DNA of 16,362 nucleotides. Origin: Phycisphaerae bacterium. Its GTDB lineage: Bacteria; Planctomycetota; Phycisphaerae; Sedimentisphaerales; SG8-4. Where the stretch lies: NCBI GenBank assembly GCA_030603035.1, contig JAUVYQ010000050.1, forward strand, positions 1-16,362, read 5' to 3'. The translations under genes were made by a program, and so were the position numbers. Positions 13,366-16,362 of the stretch are shown here, one piece after another. The notes beneath the pieces were generated by a model. It had not been told where the DNA came from, did no database searches, and was given only the letters and a program-made list of their open reading frames with translations. The first letter of the stretch is position 1; every line of letters starts with the position of its first letter.

Positions 13366-15399
13366 TCAAACGCAGTATTTACTCACATAATTTAACCGTC
13401 CGCCTGAAAGCAAGATTTCCCTGTCCCTGTCGGAAAGGAGCAGCTTGCCGATAAATTCAAACGAGCCGGTCTTATTGATAATCTTAACTTTGTCACTGCC
13501 CTTTATTGCTTCGAGCAGATTGTCGATATGCAATCGGTCGTCGGGTTTGATTTTGTCGTAGTCAGCCGGCTCGGCAAATTCTATCGGAACAATGCAGAAG
13601 TTAATCAAGTTGGCTTTGTGGATTCGCTCAATACCTTTCGCGACCACCGCCCGCACTCCCAGGTACATCGGGCAAAGTGCAGCGTGCTCTCTCGACGAGC
13701 CCTGGCCGTAGCTCTCACCTGCCACAATTACACCGGCGATACCTTTCTCCTTTAGCTCAAGGGCGCGCCGGGCAAATGTGGGCCTGCCCTCTTCGTTGAA
13801 ACAATTAAAGACGACCTTTGCATACTCCGGGACATTCGAGCGTAGTTTCAGGAAGGCCCCGGCCGGCATAATATGGTCGGTGGTTATCTTATCGCCGCAT
13901 TTAATCAGGACCGTGCCCTGTAATTTTTGCGGCAGCGGCGGCGGTGCTTCGGGCACCACAATCGTAGGGGCGCGCAGAACCTCTGCTTTTGCCGCCTCTT
14001 CTTCGCTCAAAGGCGGCTCTATCATACTGTCATTGATGACGAATTTATCCGGCAGTTCGATTTTCGGGTATTCTATTGCGAAAATTTCAGGCAAATCGCG
14101 CGGGTCGGTAATTCGCCCGGTCAGAGCCGAAGCAACCGCTGTCTCGGGACTGACCAGATAGACCCGGTCGCCTCTTGTTCCGCTTCGGCCGGGAAAGTTC
14201 CGGTTGAACGTCCGCAGACTTACCACTCCATCACCCGGCGAAAAGCCCAGGCCGATGCACGGACCGCAGCCCGATTCGAGAATCCTGGCACCGGCTGAAA
14301 TCATATCCGCCAGTGCCCCGTTTTCTGCCAGCATATTCAAGACTTCTCTACTGCCCGGAGCGACCGCAAATTCGACCATATCATTTATACGCCTGCCCTT
14401 CAAAACCTTTGCAACCATCATCAAATCCGTAAAGCTCGAATTTGTGCAGCTGCCTATTACGACCTGCCCTGTTTGAATGCCGGCGATTTCCCTGACGGTT
14501 TTGACATTGTCCGGCGAAGACGGACAGGCCGCCATCGGCTCAAGCTCAGCCAGATTTATTTCGATGATACGGTCATATTCGGCATCCGCATCGGCTGCCA
14601 ACGGCTGATAGTCTTTTTCCCGGTTCTGGGCGGCGAGGAATTTTCTGGTTTGTTCATCGCCGGCGAAGATACTCGTTGTTACGCCTAATTCCGCTCCCAT
14701 ATTGGTAATCGTCGCACGCTGCGGCACAGTCAGTGTTGAGGCGCCTTCGCCGAAATATTCAACCGCCCAGCCCACATTACCTTTTGTCGTAAGGATGCCG
14801 AGCAGTTTAAGGATAACATCCTTGGCTGCGACCCAGTCGCCCAACTGTCCGGTAAGTTTGACACCGAGCACCTTCGGACAGGTCAGGTAGAATGGCCCTG
14901 CCGCCATAGCCACTGCCACATCCAGTCCGCCGGCCCCGATGGCAAGGGCCGCGATCGCACCACAGGTCGGCGTATGTGAATCGCTGCCCAGAAGTGTCGT
15001 TCCGGGCTTGCCGAACCGCTCCAGATGGACCTGATGGCAGATACCGTTGCCCGCCAGCGAATGATAAACCCCCGATTTGGCGGCTATCGTTTGCAGATAT
15101 AAATGGTCGTTATGGTTCTCCGGCCCGAACCCGGCTATATTATGGTCAATATAGCTGACCGAAAGCTGCGTTTTGACTCTGCTTGTCCCGTTAGAAATCT
15201 TCGGTTCTTCTATGATATTGGGCATTGCAGAATTTCTAACGGGGCCCGCCCCCATTGATTCAAACAGCAAAAATGCCGTTGTCCCGGTGGCATCCTGCGT
15301 AAGTGTCTGGTCAATCCGAATGCCAATGGGCTGGCCGGCGGCGATTTTGCCGTCAACCAGATGCCCGGCAAGTATCTTATAGACAAGCGTCTGCCCCAA
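13366..15399 (-). CDS. Aconitate hydratase (TIGR01342-like)
   Basis: Aconitase isomerises citrate to isocitrate via cis-aconitate in the TCA cycle, using a [4Fe-4S] cluster. The 677 residues have IDQTLTQDATGT (29-40), GNGICHQVHLERF (117-129) and GSDSHTPT (138-145). Cluster cysteines are Cys318 (GSCTNSS), Cys378 and Cys381 (SGCGPCIG). A Pro-rich linker (about 465-490) precedes the swivel domain, with GDKITTDHIMPAG (502-514) and GESYGQGSSREHAAL (561-575). The start is TTG at 15399, with AGGGAG eight bases upstream and no in-frame ATG before residue 49. Residues 51-73 (AGPVRN..SNGTS) interrupt the usual FExMG-xxRVKTxLSVSY join and are encoded by an inverted-repeat element. The order and lengths otherwise fit the short bacterial aconitase group rather than LeuC/LeuD. 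A homoaconitase-like role cannot be excluded. Confidence 0.92.
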   Translation of the reverse strand: MGQTLVYKILAGHLVDGKIAAGQPIGIRIDQTLTQDATGTTAFLLFESMGAGPVRNSAMPNIIEEPKISNGTSRVKTQLSVSYIDHNIAGFGPENHNDHLYLQTIAAKSGVYHSLAGNGICHQVHLERFGKPGTTLLGSDSHTPTCGAIAALAIGAGGLDVAVAMAAGPFYLTCPKVLGVKLTGQLGDWVAAKDVILKLLGILTTKGNVGWAVEYFGEGASTLTVPQRATITNMGAELGVTTSIFAGDEQTRKFLAAQNREKDYQPLAADADAEYDRIIEINLAELEPMAACPSSPDNVKTVREIAGIQTGQVVIGSCTNSSFTDLMMVAKVLKGRRINDMVEFAVAPGSREVLNMLAENGALADMISAGARILESGCGPCIGLGFSPGDGVVSLRTFNRNFPGRSGTRGDRVYLVSPETAVASALTGRITDPRDLPEIFAIEYPKIELPDKFVINDSMIEPPLSEEEAAKAEVLRAPTIVVPEAPPPLPQKLQGTVLIKCGDKITTDHIMPAGAFLKLRSNVPEYAKVVFNCFNEEGRPTFARRALELKEKGIAGVIVAGESYGQGSSREHAALCPMYLGVRAVVAKGIERIHKANLINFCIVPIEFAEPADYDKIKPDDRLHIDNLLEAIKGSDKVKIINKTGSFEFIGKLLLSDRDREILLSGGRLNYVSKYCV
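15187..15243. repeat. 57-bp inverted-repeat-bounded element inside the aconitase gene
   Basis: CCCGTTAGAAAT (15187-15198) and ATTTCTAACGGG (15232-15243) are perfect 12-bp inverted repeats enclosing 33 bases. The length (19 codons) keeps the reading frame. It lies exactly within the stretch of the aconitase that has no counterpart in the family as I know it. Confidence 0.8.
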
Positions 15400-15416
15400 T
15401 TTTACGCTCCCTTGAG

Positions 15417-15620
15417 AATTGATTACTGATTATTTTCTATTGATTATTTTTTATTTTTTGCCACAAAGACGCCAGGACACGAAGATTTAACTATATATTT
15501 TTTTATTTTAAATTTTTCTTCGTGACTTTCCATTCACCGCAGCAGAGCTACTGCGAAGGACGAACATGTCTTCGTAGCTAATTCTTTTTCCAATTATCAA
15601 TAATCAATTATCAATAATCA
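15417..15620. repeat. Region upstream of the aconitase gene bounded by AT-rich opposing repeats
   Basis: The left edge (15417-15452) has repeats of the type TTGATTAcTGATTATT. The right edge (15591-15618) is a perfect 14-bp tandem CAATTATCAATAAT repeated twice, the opposite orientation of the same words. Between them are CCACAAAGACgCCAGGACACGAAG-type DNA (15461-15484), whose CACGAAG pairs with CTTCGTG (15518-15524), and CAGCAGAGCTACTGCGAAGG (15539-15560). The stretch has no coding content. It may be a small non-autonomous element or layered repeats, and it must also hold the aconitase promoter, which I cannot place. Confidence 0.4.
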
Positions 15621-15659
15621 ATAAAAAAGGCGGCCTTGTGTGATTGAGCACAAGGCCGC
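15621..15659 (-). terminator. Intrinsic terminator of the right-edge gene
   Basis: On the minus strand, GCGGCCTTGTG (15659-15649) pairs perfectly with CACAAGGCCGC (15640-15630) around an 8-base loop, followed by CTTTTTTAT. This is a textbook Rho-independent terminator, 37 bases after the stop of the gene at 15697. Confidence 0.88.
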
Positions 15660-15696
15660 TTGTAAACAACCGAATAAAAAACCATGTTGCGTAAGC

Positions 15697-16362
15697 TCAC
15701 CGCACGCTTCCGTTGGTGCTTCCGTTGGTGCTTCCGTTGGTGCTTACGGTGGTTCCGCCGCCTGCGCCTGGTTCTCCTTCATTGACCAGCACTGAATCTG
15801 CTTTGTGCAGCGGGACAGTACCACCAAGCTCACCGTTAAGTATAGCTATATTGCCTTCCTCTCTACCAACGCCTCCTGTATTTGCCCAAGGGGTGTAAAT
15901 GTTATCATCCATAACGCCGCAAAAACATCTTTTTTCATAGGCCACGTGGCTGTCCAGAAACAATACGTTTTGTCCCTCGCCTCCGTGAGCAAGTGCGTTT
16001 CCCCTTTTCGCCTCATCTACTGTGCCGTTCCAGGGGTCTACGTCTGGTTTGAACCACGCCAGCTCTCCTGCGAGTGCGGCAGGGTCTAACCATGGATTCC
16101 GGTCGGCCGCCATCGCCATACCTGGTTGGCTTGATGCGACGTTCAGAGCAAAGGCGCTGTTGTAAGCCGAATGATAGGAGTAGCTGCAATACTGTATTGG
16201 CTCATCGAGGAAATCGAAACAGTCAACAAGCTCTAACGGCTCCGTGTTCCCGGGAGGACGCATCGTACCGGGCGGAATTTTAAACTCTGTGGTGTCGGTA
16301 CCCCTGCAGACAAATTGCTTCGGCCCCACCTCGGTATACTTTATCAGAAGATAGAGGCTGGA
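15697..16362 (-). CDS. Partial CDS: paralogue of the putative anti-sigma/pilin-like membrane protein, C-terminal part
   Basis: The frame is open to the window edge, so the 5' end is missing; an internal GTG at 16329 is not a convincing start. The 222 visible codons match the second half of the protein at 853-1884. Shared points are LYLLIKYTEVGPKQFVCRG against IWLLVKRRYVAPADFVCPG, AHGGEGQNVLFLD against NHGRRGQNVLSGD (H-x10-D), MDDNIYT against QDDIYT, and VPLHKAD against VPLREAD. It is therefore a DUF1559- or pilin-like extracytoplasmic domain; whether it has the membrane and anti-sigma parts cannot be seen. The tail is low in complexity, with GAGGGTTV and then STNG three times. An intrinsic terminator follows. 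The gene probably belongs to a second sigma/sensor operon beyond the edge. Confidence 0.75.
   Translation of the reverse strand, partial: SSLYLLIKYTEVGPKQFVCRGTDTTEFKIPPGTMRPPGNTEPLELVDCFDFLDEPIQYCSYSYHSAYNSAFALNVASSQPGMAMAADRNPWLDPAALAGELAWFKPDVDPWNGTVDEAKRGNALAHGGEGQNVLFLDSHVAYEKRCFCGVMDDNIYTPWANTGGVGREEGNIAILNGELGGTVPLHKADSVLVNEGEPGAGGGTTVSTNGSTNGSTNGSVR
15706..15753 (-). repeat. 12-bp tandem repeat encoding the STNG tail
   Basis: GCTTCCGTTGGT occurs three times in succession (15706-15741) and is followed by a decayed fourth unit. On the coding strand it adds Ser-Thr-Asn-Gly units just before the stop. Copy number could vary by slippage without changing the frame. Confidence 0.85.

Noticed and set aside
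13528..15382. Plus-strand open frames opposite the aconitase gene
   Set aside because: These are shadows of a clearly conserved coding strand.
16227..16329. GTG at 16329 as the true start of the right-edge gene
   Set aside because: The frame and the similarity to the paralogue continue to the window edge (LYLLIKYTE), so the gene is simply cut off.

Overview
The window looks like chromosomal DNA of an uncultured planctomycete, most likely from the Phycisphaerae (Sedimentisphaerales-like). This is an inference from style, not from a marker gene. Three unrelated exported proteins end in dockerin-like GDxxxDGxVDxxDL...NWL modules. There is a giant beta-helix protein with a choice-of-anchor-Q-type ending, and an ECF sigma factor is translationally coupled to a membrane protein with a pilin-like H-x10-D body. 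The intergenic spaces are full of small palindromes.

Layout: (1) 245-1884 (+) is a two-gene operon, an ECF sigma factor and a membrane-anchored putative anti-sigma/sensor protein, overlapping by ATGA. (2) 2249-5518 (+) encodes an exported 1089-residue protein made of two beta-helix modules joined by thrombospondin type 3-like repeats. (3) 5519-6249 is a non-coding junkyard with two REP-like repeats, a C-terminal fragment of a second queG gene and a possible gene-start relic. (4) 6250-8964 (+) encodes an exported metallophosphoesterase with Ig-like domains. (5) 9227-12257 (-) carries, in transcription order, a subtilisin-like protease, a TIGR04076-type small protein and epoxyqueuosine reductase queG. 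(6) 12450-13325 (+) is methylthioadenosine phosphorylase, divergent from the protease. (7) 13366-15399 (-) is an aconitate hydratase starting at TTG. (8) 15697-16362 (-) is the C-terminal part of a paralogue of the region 1 membrane protein. It runs off the right edge and ends at a clear intrinsic terminator.

The housekeeping genes (queG, mtnP, aconitase) serve tRNA queuosine synthesis, methionine salvage and the TCA cycle and do not form one pathway. The exported proteins share only their C-terminal module, which suggests a common surface attachment or assembly route. The most notable signal is that two unrelated housekeeping genes (aconitase and queG) each appear to carry an in-frame insertion of a short palindromic element. 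This resembles what is known for Rickettsia palindromic elements, and a second, broken queG copy carries the same insertion.

All calls were made by reading the sequence and from knowledge of the families. No database search, structure prediction or alignment software was run, and promoter and small-repeat calls are the least certain.
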